Source: VRUE01 sp963707965
GTDB lineage: Bacteria; Actinomycetota; Thermoleophilia; Solirubrobacterales; 70-9
Assembly: GCA_963707965.1 (NCBI GenBank)
Contig: CAVPRR010000003.1
Span: 62,001-126,000, forward strand
Length of the DNA stretch: 64,000 bases
Direction: 5' to 3'
This document shows positions 44,004 through 53,005 of this stretch, piece by piece. Each line of letters starts with the position of its first letter. Positions within the stretch are counted from its first letter, which is position 1. The notes below the pieces were generated by a model, which worked only from the letters and a program-made list of their open reading frames with translations, ran no database searches and was not told where the DNA came from. A program made the position numbers and the translations under genes.

Positions 44004-45239
44004 TCAACCGTATGGCCTGTAGATGAAGCGATGCCCGAGCAGCCCGGAAACCGTGGCGAAGCGGTAGCCGCGCCCGCGGAGCGTGTCGATGATCTGCGGC
44101 AGGGCGGCCAGGGTGCCGCTGCGGTCGCCGCCGCCGTCGTGCATGAGGATGATCGAGCCCGGCTGCGTGGCGTCGACGACGCGGCTGTAGACGGCGCCGC
44201 TGCCCGGGTTCGTCCAGTCGCTCGGGTCGACGTCCCAGAGGATCGTCTTCAGGCCGGCGGCTCCGGCGGCCGCAACCACCGCGGAGTTGACCCCGCCCCC
44301 AGGGGGGCGGAACAGGCAGGGCTGGAAGTGCGTCGCCGCGCGGATCAGCGCGTTGGTCTCGATCAGGTCCCAGTAGCCTGGGTAGTAGCCGTGGTGGGTC
44401 GTGTGGTTGCCGATCTCGCTGCCGTCGCGGAGGATGCGGCGCATCGTCTCCGTCCGTCCCGCCACCTCCTGCCCGATCTCGAAGAATGTGCCGTGGACGT
44501 GCTTTTCGCGCAGCACGGTGAGGAAGCCCTCCGTGTAGGAGCTGGGCCCGTCGTCGAAGGTCAGCGCGACCACGCTGCGGTTGCGCGGCCCGTTGCGGAG
44601 CTCCCCGGCGGTGCCGCCGCCGCAGCCCACGACTCGCACGGGTCGCAGTCGAAAGACCCGAAAACCGCGCTGGGGCAGGCTCTCCTCGCAGGCGTCGCGC
44701 GAGATCGCAACGCACCTGCGGCGATTCTCCAGAACCCGCCACCGGTAGCGATGCGGTGTCAGGCTCGCACTCTCGGGAAGCAGGGCCAGAACCAGCGTGC
44801 GTGGACTCGCCCGCTTGACGCGCGCCGCCAGCGTCGCCTTGGACATGGTCTTTCCTGCCGCATTGATGAGCTCAAGGCCCACCCGCCTATGGGCCTTGCG
44901 AGCGCCGCCCAGGCAGAGCCGCCGCTCGCCCCTGCGCCCGATCGGCTGGAGCGCCAGGCAGAGGTAGCGGGAGCCGGCGCGCCGGGTGCCGGGCAGCCGG
45001 TCCAGCCGGGCCAGGGGGACCGGCGCAGCAGTTCGGATCGTGAAGATCAGTGAGCGGCCCGCCTGGGAGAGCTGCGCTCGAAGCAGATCGCCGGATCCGG
45101 TCTCACCGGATGTGCCGACCGCGCCCGCCGGGTTCGTCGCGGCCCACAGCGACACCCCGGCAAGAAGGGAAATGCAGAGGATCTTGCGAGTGCGCGATAT
45201 CGGTGACTTGCTGGCGACCGACTCGACCACCGTGTCCAT
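44004..45239 (-). CDS. Secreted polysaccharide deacetylase (CE4)
   Basis: 411 residues. An N-terminal hydrophobic segment (ILCISLLAGVSLWAATNPAG) targets it for export. A Cys-rich region of ~150 residues of unknown fold precedes the NodB homology domain (~residues 215-405): VVALTFDDGPSSYTE (catalytic Asp and metal Asp), EIGNHTTHH (metal His), CLFRPPGGG and PGSIILMHDGGGDR. Removes N-acetyl groups from peptidoglycan or other polymers. Divergent, with only 9 bp between the two starts, from a secreted hydrolase with a peptidoglycan-binding domain, so the two cell-wall genes probably share regulation. Confidence 0.85.
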   Translation of the reverse strand: MDTVVESVASKSPISRTRKILCISLLAGVSLWAATNPAGAVGTSGETGSGDLLRAQLSQAGRSLIFTIRTAAPVPLARLDRLPGTRRAGSRYLCLALQPIGRRGERRLCLGGARKAHRRVGLELINAAGKTMSKATLAARVKRASPRTLVLALLPESASLTPHRYRWRVLENRRRCVAISRDACEESLPQRGFRVFRLRPVRVVGCGGGTAGELRNGPRNRSVVALTFDDGPSSYTEGFLTVLREKHVHGTFFEIGQEVAGRTETMRRILRDGSEIGNHTTHHGYYPGYWDLIETNALIRAATHFQPCLFRPPGGGVNSAVVAAAGAAGLKTILWDVDPSDWTNPGSGAVYSRVVDATQPGSIILMHDGGGDRSGTLAALPQIIDTLRGRGYRFATVSGLLGHRFIYRPYG

Positions 45240-45248
45240 ACTAGCTGC

Positions 45249-46490
45249 GTGGCAGATAGGCCCAACCGCGTACCAGAGCTGCGGACTCGAATCCTCACGA
45301 TCCTCTTGGCAATGGCGCTGAGCGCCAGCGTGCCGACCGCCGCAGCGTCGCCCGGAGGGGCCGGGCAGGTCATCGAGCAGCCACCGGTGCCGGGCGCCAC
45401 TCCGTTCGACCGCCAGGGCATGTGGATCTGGTACATCGATCGCTCCGAGGGCGGGGATGTCGCGCAGATCATTGCCCGCGCCGACCGCGCCGGGATCGGC
45501 ACGCTCTACATAAAGGCCGGCGATGCGGGTCACGTTTGGAGCCAGTTCAACCGGGCGCTGGTCGGGGCTCTGCACGCGGGCGGCCTCGACGTCTGCGCCT
45601 GGCAGTTCGTCTACGGCGAACGTCCGGTTGCCGAGGCCAAGGTCGGGGCCGCCGCGGTCCGTCGAGGCGCCGACTGCCTGGTGATCGACGCCGAGGGCCA
45701 GTACGAGGGCCGCTACGCCGCGGCCGACCGATACGTTCGCGCGCTGCGCGCTCGCATCGGCACGTCATTCCCCCTCTCGCTTGCCGGCTTCCCCTACGTC
45801 GATTACCACCCGTCCTTCCCGTATTCGGTCTTCTTCGGCCCCGGCGGCGCCACCTTCAACCAGCCGCAGATGTACTGGAAGGCGATTGGCACCTCGGTGC
45901 GGGCGGTCTTCGAGCACACATACCTCTTCAATCGCGTCTGGGGCCACCCGATCTACCCGCTGGGGCAGACCTACGACTGGCCGGGGCGCAAGCCGATCCT
46001 GCGCTTCCGCCGCTTCGCCGAGAGCTACGGTGGCCTGCCGCCGAGCTGGTGGGATTGGCAGGAGACCTCCGGCGGTGGCTGGAGCGCGCTGGGAACGCAG
46101 ATCGCCGGCCCGGTCCTCGGCTACGAGCCGGTTGCGTCGCACCCCGTGCTGAAGCGGCGCAGCCAAGGCGACCTGGTCGTTTGGGCGCAGGAGCACCTGC
46201 GGTCCGCCGGCCAGGTCCAGCTGCCCGTGACGGGGATCTTCGGCAGGCTGACCAACGCCGCCGTGCGTGCATTCCAGGCCGACCACCGGCTTCCGGTCGA
46301 TGGGGCGATCGGCACGGAGACCTGGCAGGCGCTGCTGGCGTTCGAACCGGTGCGCCCGCGCTGGTCGGGCCGTCAGGCGAAGCGGAGACGCCAGGGGGCT
46401 GGCGCGAGCCGCGCGATCCCCCCGCGGCGCCCGCTCTCCGCCTCGCTGCCCGCCAAGGCCTACGAGATCGATCCAGGGCCCGTCCCTTGA
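45249..46490 (+). CDS. Secreted hydrolase-like protein with C-terminal peptidoglycan-binding domain
   Basis: 413 residues from a GTG. Signal peptide ILTILLAMALSASVPTAAAS. Residues ~55-290 form a TIM-barrel-like glycoside-hydrolase-type domain (GMWIWYIDRSEGGDVAQIIA, DCLVIDAEGQYEG, FPLSLAGFPYVDYHPSFPYS) with acidic residues at strand ends. Residues ~310-370 are a PG_binding_1 domain (QGDLVVWAQEHLRSAG, PVTGIFGRLTNAAVRAFQAD). A basic, Pro-rich tail ends it. Cell-wall location likely; precise substrate not clear. Confidence 0.75.
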   Translation: MADRPNRVPELRTRILTILLAMALSASVPTAAASPGGAGQVIEQPPVPGATPFDRQGMWIWYIDRSEGGDVAQIIARADRAGIGTLYIKAGDAGHVWSQFNRALVGALHAGGLDVCAWQFVYGERPVAEAKVGAAAVRRGADCLVIDAEGQYEGRYAAADRYVRALRARIGTSFPLSLAGFPYVDYHPSFPYSVFFGPGGATFNQPQMYWKAIGTSVRAVFEHTYLFNRVWGHPIYPLGQTYDWPGRKPILRFRRFAESYGGLPPSWWDWQETSGGGWSALGTQIAGPVLGYEPVASHPVLKRRSQGDLVVWAQEHLRSAGQVQLPVTGIFGRLTNAAVRAFQADHRLPVDGAIGTETWQALLAFEPVRPRWSGRQAKRRRQGAGASRAIPPRRPLSASLPAKAYEIDPGPVP

Positions 46491-46593
46491 GCAGGCCCTT
46501 CGGTCGAACCCTCCGCTCGGGCCGTGGGGTTTCCCCGCCGCGCATCCAGCGACCCTGAGATAATCACCCTCTGGGCGTCTGCGCCCAGCGCTC

Positions 46594-46667
<74 letters not shown>

Positions 46668-46668
46668 T

Positions 46669-46708
46669 AACGCCAGCAATCGGCATTGTAGCGCCGATTG
46701 CTGGCGTT
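46669..46708. terminator. 16-bp perfect hairpin after tRNA-Asp
   Basis: AACGCCAGCAATCGGC (46669-46684) and its reverse complement (46693-46708), 8-nt loop, starting two bases after the tRNA. Likely tRNA terminator, although no T-run follows. Confidence 0.65.
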
Positions 46709-46855
46709 CAGTGCATTGGCCTGGTGGGGCCAACCAGGAGGCTTGGGCCACACATTTGGGCCACAAGTGCTGGCTCAGTCGGAGAATTCATCGGTGGTGA
46801 GGAGATATCCCTCGATGCTCTCCCCAAAGCCACATGGATGCTGAGGATTCGGCCG

Positions 46856-46903
46856 ATGGCGCGGCTGGCATCGAACCAACGACCTCTCGCGTGTGAAGCG
46901 TCT
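46856..46903 (-). tRNA. tRNA-like 3' half (CAC anticodon), probable attachment-site remnant
   Basis: On the minus strand the sequence reads TTCACAC (anticodon loop, CAC = Val), GCGAG (stem), AGGTC, then a correctly paired T-arm GTTGG TTCGATG CCAGC and acceptor-like CGCGCC. No matching 5' half lies upstream. Such halves are left at the far end of elements integrated into tRNA genes. The flanking 46709-46855 holds no gene I can support. Confidence 0.4.
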
Positions 46904-47152
46904 TTGTCGGCGGCGGTTGCTGACACCGAGGACGTCGCTCCTTTGAGGCGACAGCCCGTTTCCGGACGGCCGATCGTCCCGCCTCTAGCTCCCTCGGTTA
47001 CCCTCGTACCGATGAGTGCCTTTCTTCGAGCCGCCGGATACGGGGTGGTGGCGAACGGCCACAGCGGGCACGAGGACGTCGAAGCGACGACGGGCAAGAC
47101 GCCCGACTCGGCGGCCCTGTCGGCGGCCCGCGGACCCTCCACGACGACGTCC

Positions 47153-48074
47153 GTGAGGAGGCCGACGCGCAGGCTTCCTGGGCGGGTCGCGCGCCGCCTC
47201 GGCAGCGCGCTGGTCGTCGCGCCGATCCTCGCGCTCCTCGTCTTCTCTGCGGCGGCGGGGGCGGCCGGGGGCGAATCGAGCCCGGGCTTCTGCAAGCGCC
47301 GCCTGGCGGTCAACTACGCGGCCCCGCTGGCCGGGATGCCAGGAGCCCACCCGGTGCCCGAAGGCGAACTTCCCTTCGGGCCGCGCAACTTCAGCGTCCA
47401 CACGATCGGCCACATCATCGGCAGACCACACGTCGCCCTCGCCGGCAGCGACTACGGCTACATGTTTGCGGGCAAAAACGAGCCCTATCGGGTGCTTGAC
47501 CTCGGCTGGCGCCTGAAGGCGACGGCCTGGGCGGTCGACCGCGACGGCCGCGCACGGCGTGAGGCTCGGCACGCGCGGCTGGCACGTCACCAAGATCAAG
47601 GAACTGAGCAAGCTCCGGGTCGCCTTCCCCGCCACCCGGCCCGGCTTCGTCCGCGTCGATGTCCGGATCTCGACCCTGAGCGGCCGCACGCTCGGCGCAT
47701 ACCGGGACTACTTCCGCATCTTGAAGCCGAGCAACGACGTGCGGCTCGCGGTCGAGGACGCGAGCGTCCACCCCGGCGAACGGGCCGTCGGCCTGGTGGA
47801 AAACCGCGGCGCCGGCAATCTCTCCAGCGTGTCCGGGTTCCTCGAAGTCGAACGTTTCACCGGCGGCGTCTGGATGACCGTGCCGCAGCCGGTAAGTCCG
47901 CAATCCATCCTGCCCTACGGCTTCTTCCTGGCGCCCGGCGAAAACGCCCGTTGCTACGGCTACGACGTCCCCGCCGACGCGGAACCCGGTCGCTATCGGT
48001 TCTCCGCCTCAGCCTTCGTCGGCAACTTAAAGCGCAAGGTGACGGTGACCGGCACCTTTGTCGTCGCTCTCTAG
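47153..48074 (+). pseudogene. Exported protein gene with one frameshift
   Basis: From GTG 47153: VRRPTRRLPGRVARRLGSAL followed by the signal segment VVAPILALLVFSAAAGAAGG, then a Cys/Trp-containing region ending DLGWRLKATAWAVDRDGR. Near 47550 the coding frame changes to VRLGTRGWHVTKIKELSKLR ... RFTGGVWMTVPQPVSPQSIL ... VTGTFVVAL, a beta-rich Ig-like domain ending at 48074. The two halves make one ~307-residue exported protein. The start is not certain (ATG 47013 possible). Confidence 0.6.
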
Positions 48075-48964
48075 CGGCGTCGCTCCCGGCGGGGAACGAT
48101 GCGGAAGCGGTAAGTCGTGTACGGCGACACGTTGCCGACCGCGTCGCGGGCGCGAACGCGGAATTCGTAGAGGCCGGCGACCAGCCGCTCGGGGACGCCG
48201 TAGCCGAGGCCGCGTTCGAAGGCTTCATAGACCGCTTGGCCCCGACTCGAGCAACTGCGCAGGGTCGGGCAGGTCGACCCCCAGACGGACAGGTAGCTGC
48301 CGCTGCGGTTGGCGCGGTAGACCTGCCCGGGAGGATCGAGGCGCCGCAGCGTCGCCCAGAAAGGTTCGTCGCGCTTCGAGATCAGGCGGACGCCGTCGGT
48401 CGCGGCGAAGCGGAAGATCGGCTTGCGTTCGTGGGTCACATGGGGTGGCATCTGGGTCAGTTCTGGCGCTGATGGAGGGGTCGCGTCGTAGGTCACGGCG
48501 ACGGTCGCCGGCTGGCCGGTGCCGTCCTCGTCCGTCGCGGCGACGGCGACCGTGTGGAGGCCGGACGAGAGGCCCTTCGGCACCGCCACGTCGCCGACAT
48601 AGACGCCGAGACCGGCGGAACTCGCCCGGGCGGCCCAGCGCGCGTCGAGGCTCAGGGGAGCCACCGATGCGGGCTGGGCGCAACAGCCGTCGTAGGTGGG
48701 CGCGCATGGGACGCCACGGCCGTCGATGGTGCAGCTGACGCTCACCTTGCTCCCCGGCGCATATTCCCAGCTCGGATCCGGTGCTTCGGTCGAGAAGCGG
48801 GCGAGCGTCGTCTTGCCAGGCCCGATCAGCCCTTCGTCTCCGGCGGCGGTCAGCTTGACCTGGGGCGGCGCGGAGTTGGCGTCGTCGGCCTGCGCCGGCG
48901 CGGTCATGGCGACAAGCGGCAGAACGGCGAGGGTGATTGTCAGAAGTCCAATGAACGATCTCAT
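48071..48964 (-). CDS. Exported protein with Ig-like domains
   Basis: 297 residues from ATG 48964. Signal peptide MRSFIGLLTITLAVLPLVAM. VKLTAAGDEGLIGPGKTTLA and SGLHTVAVAATDEDGTGQPA, VTYDATPP are Ig-like or bacterial Big-type strands; YEFRVRARDAVGNVS is a typical fibronectin/Ig ending. Surface or adhesion role likely. Its start codon overlaps the end of the serine recombinase gene, because the element inserted 12 bp upstream; its native promoter has therefore been displaced. Confidence 0.65.
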   Translation of the reverse strand: MRSFIGLLTITLAVLPLVAMTAPAQADDANSAPPQVKLTAAGDEGLIGPGKTTLARFSTEAPDPSWEYAPGSKVSVSCTIDGRGVPCAPTYDGCCAQPASVAPLSLDARWAARASSAGLGVYVGDVAVPKGLSSGLHTVAVAATDEDGTGQPATVAVTYDATPPSAPELTQMPPHVTHERKPIFRFAATDGVRLISKRDEPFWATLRRLDPPGQVYRANRSGSYLSVWGSTCPTLRSCSSRGQAVYEAFERGLGYGVPERLVAGLYEFRVRARDAVGNVSPYTTYRFRIVPRRERRR

Positions 48965-50577
48965 CGGCGCTGAGGATAACCACACGCGATTTTTTTCCGA
49001 CGATCAAAAGAGGTGTGTACTAGGGCGGGCTGCAGCTTCTCTTTGTAACCGGCGACCGCGTGCTCGCTCACCACAGGCTCTATCCAGCCTTCTCCAGCTA
49101 GCTCAAGGTGCTCCTGCCCCGAACCCCCTCTATGCAAGACGAAGCAGTCAAAGAGCCGCATCAAGACAGCCCTGGCGGCCGCAGCGCCCTCGGCGTCTGC
49201 GATCTCCTTGGCAAGGGCTCCTGGGACCTCTGAGAGCGCCTGCAGGATCTCTCCATGGAACTCGGCCAGGGCTGTGCCGGCCTCGGCTTCCTCGAGTCTT
49301 GCCCTAAGACTCTCTGTCTCTGCCTTGGCCGCATCTAGCTCCGGCTCCAGCTCGCTTCGCAGCTCGCGCCACTCCTCGGCGGTTAGATCGTCGTTGATGT
49401 AGTCGCGCTTTACCCGTTTTAGCCGTGCTTCTGATTCCTGCTCCTCGTGTTGGGCCTGTTTGAGCAGTTCCCGTGCCTCAGCCAATTTCCGCACGGTTGC
49501 GGAGGCCATCTGTCTGCGGGTTGCCTCGATATCTAGATCGAGGCCCTGGAAGTAGGCATAGACGGCGTTGTCGATCTTGGCCCTGGGTATGCGGGGCATG
49601 TCGCAGCTGTCTTTGTCCTTGAACCGCTTGATGCATCGATAGCCTTCTAAAAGCGTCGTGCTATTTGAGGTGCGCTCCGTTCGGGGCACCATTGATGCTC
49701 CACATTTCCCGCACTTCAGGAAGCCCTTCCGGAAGAGGTGCTTCCCGAGGGGGTTGCGGCCTCGTTTGTGAGTGCGGGCTCTGGCCTTGCGCAGGGCCTC
49801 TAACTGGTCCCAGGTCCGGCGGTCGATGATTCCCTCATGGCGCCCTTCGATGAAGCCCTCGCCGTCGCGGATCAATCCCGCGATGAACGGGTTCATCAGG
49901 ACTGCCCGCACCTTGTTTGTAGTCCAAGGGGCGTCGTTGGGAGAAGGGGAGCCGTCTTCGCGTAGCTCCCGGGCGATGGCCATGGGGCCTTTGCCGGCCA
50001 AGTGGTCGGCCACGATCCGCCTCACGACTTCGGCGCGAATCGGTTCGATCACGCGCAGCCGTTCATCGAGCTCGTTGCGCTCATATCGGTAGCCGAAGGA
50101 GACCGGCCCGCCGAGCGGCAGGCCACGTTTGCGCCGACGAGCCATGCCCGCTTTCACGGCCAGGCTCTTGCGGCGACTGTCTTCCATATTGCGGTCGCCC
50201 ATGACCGCTGCCATCACCAGGTTCTCGAAGGTGTTGGGGTCCTGGAGGCAGTGAACTCGGACGTCGGCCTTGATCGCCCACAGCGCGATCTCCACCAAGT
50301 GACGGGCCTGCTTGGCGTCCCCGCGTGCGAGGCGATCTGAATGCTGGGCGATCAGGGTCGCCCTGGTCCTCTCTGCGTGCTCAAGAGCCTCGGCAAGCTC
50401 GGCTCCGCGGTCACGCTTATAGGCGCTGACGTCTTCCTCGTCGTATTCGGCTATGACTTCGAGGCCCTGCTCCTCTGCCCATTTGCGCGCCTCCTTCAGC
50501 TGGTCAGGGATGGATTCGCGCTCATCGGGGCTTGATTTCGCCGCGTAGAGGATCGCTTGCTTCCTCTCGTCAGCCAC
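48961..50577 (-). CDS. Large serine recombinase (integrase)
   Basis: 538 residues from GTG 50577 (GGGAGG upstream). Resolvase domain: ILYAAKSSPDERESIPDQL (catalytic Ser in AKSS), ATLIAQHSDRLARGD and the helix to ~residue 135. Recombinase domain (residues ~155-260, LPLGGPVSFGYRYERNELDE), zinc ribbon CGKCGASM ... YRCIKRFKDKDSC, then a coiled coil (~residues 380-450). The last codons cross the attachment site: here the protein ends ACGYPQRR, but in the circular/attP form it would end ACGYPLQQLFGPISME. Catalyses integration at a TA core. Confidence 0.92.
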   Translation of the reverse strand: MADERKQAILYAAKSSPDERESIPDQLKEARKWAEEQGLEVIAEYDEEDVSAYKRDRGAELAEALEHAERTRATLIAQHSDRLARGDAKQARHLVEIALWAIKADVRVHCLQDPNTFENLVMAAVMGDRNMEDSRRKSLAVKAGMARRRKRGLPLGGPVSFGYRYERNELDERLRVIEPIRAEVVRRIVADHLAGKGPMAIARELREDGSPSPNDAPWTTNKVRAVLMNPFIAGLIRDGEGFIEGRHEGIIDRRTWDQLEALRKARARTHKRGRNPLGKHLFRKGFLKCGKCGASMVPRTERTSNSTTLLEGYRCIKRFKDKDSCDMPRIPRAKIDNAVYAYFQGLDLDIEATRRQMASATVRKLAEARELLKQAQHEEQESEARLKRVKRDYINDDLTAEEWRELRSELEPELDAAKAETESLRARLEEAEAGTALAEFHGEILQALSEVPGALAKEIADAEGAAAARAVLMRLFDCFVLHRGGSGQEHLELAGEGWIEPVVSEHAVAGYKEKLQPALVHTSFDRRKKIACGYPQRR

Positions 50578-50674
50578 GGAGCATCGCCTCCCCGGAAAGC
50601 TCCACTGCAATGAAGCGCTCTCCGTCGCCTGCACGGCCAAAGAAAGCCAAAGCGCTATTACGCTGGCTACGCAT
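50570..50674 (-). CDS. 34-residue leader peptide coupled to the recombinase
   Basis: MRSQRNSALAFFGRAGDGER ... AMLRG; AGGAGGTG lies upstream of the ATG at 50674, and its TGA overlaps the recombinase GTG region by eight bases. A translated leader that couples recombinase synthesis is likely. The 220 bp upstream (50675-50896) show no gene. Confidence 0.45.
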   Translation of the reverse strand: MRSQRNSALAFFGRAGDGERFIAVELSGEAMLRG

Positions 50675-51144
50675 CAGGACTACACCTCCTGTTGCCGGCC
50701 GGGGGCGTCCACCAGACGTGCCCCGGCATTTATGTATCGGGCGAGCATAGCCTCCGCTCGGGCCGCTGGCTAGCCCACCGCGACTCCTCCTACGCAATGC
50801 CACCACTTCACACACACCCTGCCGTTGACTTCGGTGTTAATGTGTAGTTCGCTTAGGTTACTCAGAAGCACCTTGAGCTAGCTGGTTACTTACCTCATAG
50901 AGCCTGTGGTGAGCGAGCACGCGGTCGCCGGTTACAAAGAGAAGCTGCAGCCCGCCCTAGTACACACCTCTTTTGATCGTCGGAAAAAAATCGCGTGTGG
51001 TTACCCACTCCAACAATTGTTCGGACCCATTTCCATGGAGTGAAAAGCAGAACAGGAGCGTCGTTAAGCGACGTCTCCTGCAGAAGAAAAGTGACGGCGG
51101 ATTCTTGCTCACCGATTCTTGAAAGGTGCTCATCTGACAGACCA

Positions 51145-51357
51145 TTTAACGCTGATATCCGCACAATCCCCGATGGAGCTTCGCTCTAGCTAGGGCTTAG
51201 AGCGATAGCCGTCTGGGGCTAGGGACGTAGTCCCGGATTCGGGCCCCTGTGGTGGCTTTTAGAGCTCGTTGCGTTGGTGATCCTGCGTTGGATGTGGGCT
51301 TGTGTTGATGAGCAAACAGCGAGTCTGACTGCCTATTTAACGCTGATATCCGCACAA
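51145..51357. promoter_or_regulatory. Pair of 22-bp repeats with palindromic core (candidate operators)
   Basis: TTTAACGCTGATATCCGCACAA at 51145-51166 and 51336-51357, each preceded by TCTGAC. The core GCTGATATCCGC is almost palindromic. The right arm carries the same two sites inverted (60592-60613, 60784-60805). Binding sites for an element regulator are likely. Confidence 0.45.
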
Positions 51358-51502
51358 GTCCTCTCGCATGGTCCCTACAGAGAACTCTCCTCGTAGCTTG
51401 CCCCAATCGAAACAGAAGCTGTTTCGATACTCGTCCCGGAGCCATAGCCAAGTAGATAGGGCCGATTTCCCTTTCTAGAGCGATCCCTGCTTCATTGCTC
51501 AT
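51197..51502 (-). CDS. Small hypothetical protein in the inverted arm (left copy)
   Basis: 101 residues; GGGAGAAG nine bases before the ATG. MSNEAGIALEREIGPIYLAM and RVSKQLLFRLGQATRRVLCR look protein-like, but the middle is encoded by an operator-like repeat, so coding status is uncertain. A one-base difference from the right copy changes the last ~20 residues. Confidence 0.35.
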   Translation of the reverse strand: MSNEAGIALEREIGPIYLAMAPGRVSKQLLFRLGQATRRVLCRDHARGLVRISALNRQSDSLFAHQHKPTSNAGSPTQRALKATTGARIRDYVPSPRRLSL

Positions 51503-51759
51503 CGCAGTTCTTCTCCCAAAAACAGGGTATTGCGACCACGATTGGGACGTTTATAGTGCCCCACCGCTCAAGGGACTACCTCCTGGCTATGGGAAGAAGT
51601 ACCAGGGACTACGGGAAAGACTCAAGGACAAGAAAACGTTGCAGTTATCGGCACAAAATCGAGTGCCGTTCCTTGACAAAGACAATTCCGTGATGTGGGT
51701 TGGTTCATCGCAAGGTAGTAAGTGTGTGTGAAGTGGGAAGTGCTGTACATAGTCATTGC

Positions 51760-52647
51760 TTAGCGCGGTGGATGCACTTGCGTGTTAGCAGTGTGGAAGG
51801 CAAGAAGATGTCGCACGATGCCGTCTTCGTCGTTTGAGCCGACGACTTCGGTCGCGCTTTCCAGAACCTGCGGGTGCGCATTGGCCGGCGCAATGCTGTG
51901 GGCCGCGACACCGAACATGCTGAGGTCGTTGAGGTTGTCGCCACAGGTGATGAGGTGCGCATCGGCGGCGTCGCACGCCTCCAACAGGGCGGGTATCGCA
52001 GCACCCTTCTCGGCCAGCCGGTGTTGGACCAGGATTTCGGCGAAGCCCGGGCAGTAGGAGTTGTCCTGACAGTGCACGATGGCATTGGGACCGACTACTT
52101 GGTCGATTTCAAGGGCGAGATCGGCGGCTTCGGCGTCGGGCACGAAGACGGCGATCTGGGCCACCTGCTCGCGGGCGGCGACGGCCAGCAGGTCCCTGCA
52201 CCGTGGGGCCAGCCGCTCGTCGTTGTAGGCCTGCTTCTCGGCGATGTAGAAGCTCATCGACTCGTTTGCCAACTCGCCGAAGTGCACGCGGTCCCTGGCG
52301 CCGTCCCAGGTCGTGAGGACGGGGTCAATGCTGGTTTCGGCGATCACTTCTATCGCGGCACACGCCTCTTCGGCGGCGAGGGTGTTGATGATGAGATGGC
52401 GGCCGCTGTCGAGCTCGGTTACGAAAGCGCCGTTTAGCTCGATGACGGGTAGCTCCAATGGGACGCCGGCCAAGAGGGAGCGCATCGCCGGTGCGCCACG
52501 GGCGCTTGCAACGGTAACCCGAGCCCCTGCGGCGAGCACCTGGCAGAGCCCGTCTCGCGAGAACTCGCTGAGTGTCGCGTCAGAGCGCAACAGCGTGCCG
52601 TCAAGGTCGCAGACGTAGAGCGGAGAGCCTGTCACGGGCACCATCAT
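51760..52647 (-). CDS. HAD-superfamily (Cof-type) phosphatase
   Basis: 295 residues from ATG 52647. Motif I YVCDLDGTLLRSD (DxDGT), motif II TVASARGA (S/T), C2-type cap with FYIAEKQAYNDERLAP, Lys of motif III in HRLAEKGAAIPALLEACD, and motif IV ITCGDNLNDLSMFGVA (GDxxND). Cof-type enzymes remove phosphate from sugar phosphates or cofactors such as FMN. It is an odd cargo for an integrative element and stands alone in its orientation. Confidence 0.88.
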   Translation of the reverse strand: MMVPVTGSPLYVCDLDGTLLRSDATLSEFSRDGLCQVLAAGARVTVASARGAPAMRSLLAGVPLELPVIELNGAFVTELDSGRHLIINTLAAEEACAAIEVIAETSIDPVLTTWDGARDRVHFGELANESMSFYIAEKQAYNDERLAPRCRDLLAVAAREQVAQIAVFVPDAEAADLALEIDQVVGPNAIVHCQDNSYCPGFAEILVQHRLAEKGAAIPALLEACDAADAHLITCGDNLNDLSMFGVAAHSIAPANAHPQVLESATEVVGSNDEDGIVRHLLAFHTANTQVHPPR

Positions 52648-53005
52648 CGCTGCTGGGGCCAAGCTTTGTCTGGCTGCCGCGATGTCTTTTCGAGTTGCCC
52701 CCCTTTTGATCCGAAGCTGACGAATTGCCAGACCAAGGGCAGGCTGAGTTGCTCTGTGCCCCCGGAAAGCTCCGGACCCTCTGCCGGATTTCGTCCGCAT
52801 TGCTGCCGTTGGCAGCTACGCCTACTTCCTCGTGCGGAGGAGGATCCCGAAAGAAAACGCCATCGATAACGAGAGCCCAGGATGCCGTCGCGTGGTGAGC
52901 GGCCGGCCGTTACAGCCTAAGTCGTGATCTTTGAGCAAGAAAAACTCCGCTCAGACGGACAAATGGAGAGGGTGGGGCCGCCGCGAAGGAACTTAAGCTT
53001 GTGGG
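52648..53005. other. Intergenic, no gene seen
   Basis: 358 bp between the divergent HAD and ABC-3C genes. No ORF with coding character, hairpin or tRNA noticed; presumably holds both promoters. Confidence 0.5.

Larger units (their letters stand above)
50897..51690. repeat. Inverted copy of the element's circular junction (recombinase 3' end, attP, 690-bp arm)
   Basis: 50897-51003 is the exact reverse complement of 48977-49083 (last ~36 codons of the recombinase), and 51002-51690 is that of 60259-60948 with a single one-base indel near 51265. In the circular element these two parts are adjacent across the attachment site, so this block is a 794-bp copy of the junction in opposite orientation, with an intact attP (TA at 51002-51003). 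The plus strand encodes the recombinase C-terminus ending LQQLFGPISME. Confidence 0.9.

Noticed and set aside
43990..45053. Long plus-strand reading frame continuing the DUF4394 fragment
   Set aside because: From ~44000 it is antisense to the well-supported polysaccharide deacetylase gene and has shadow-type composition.
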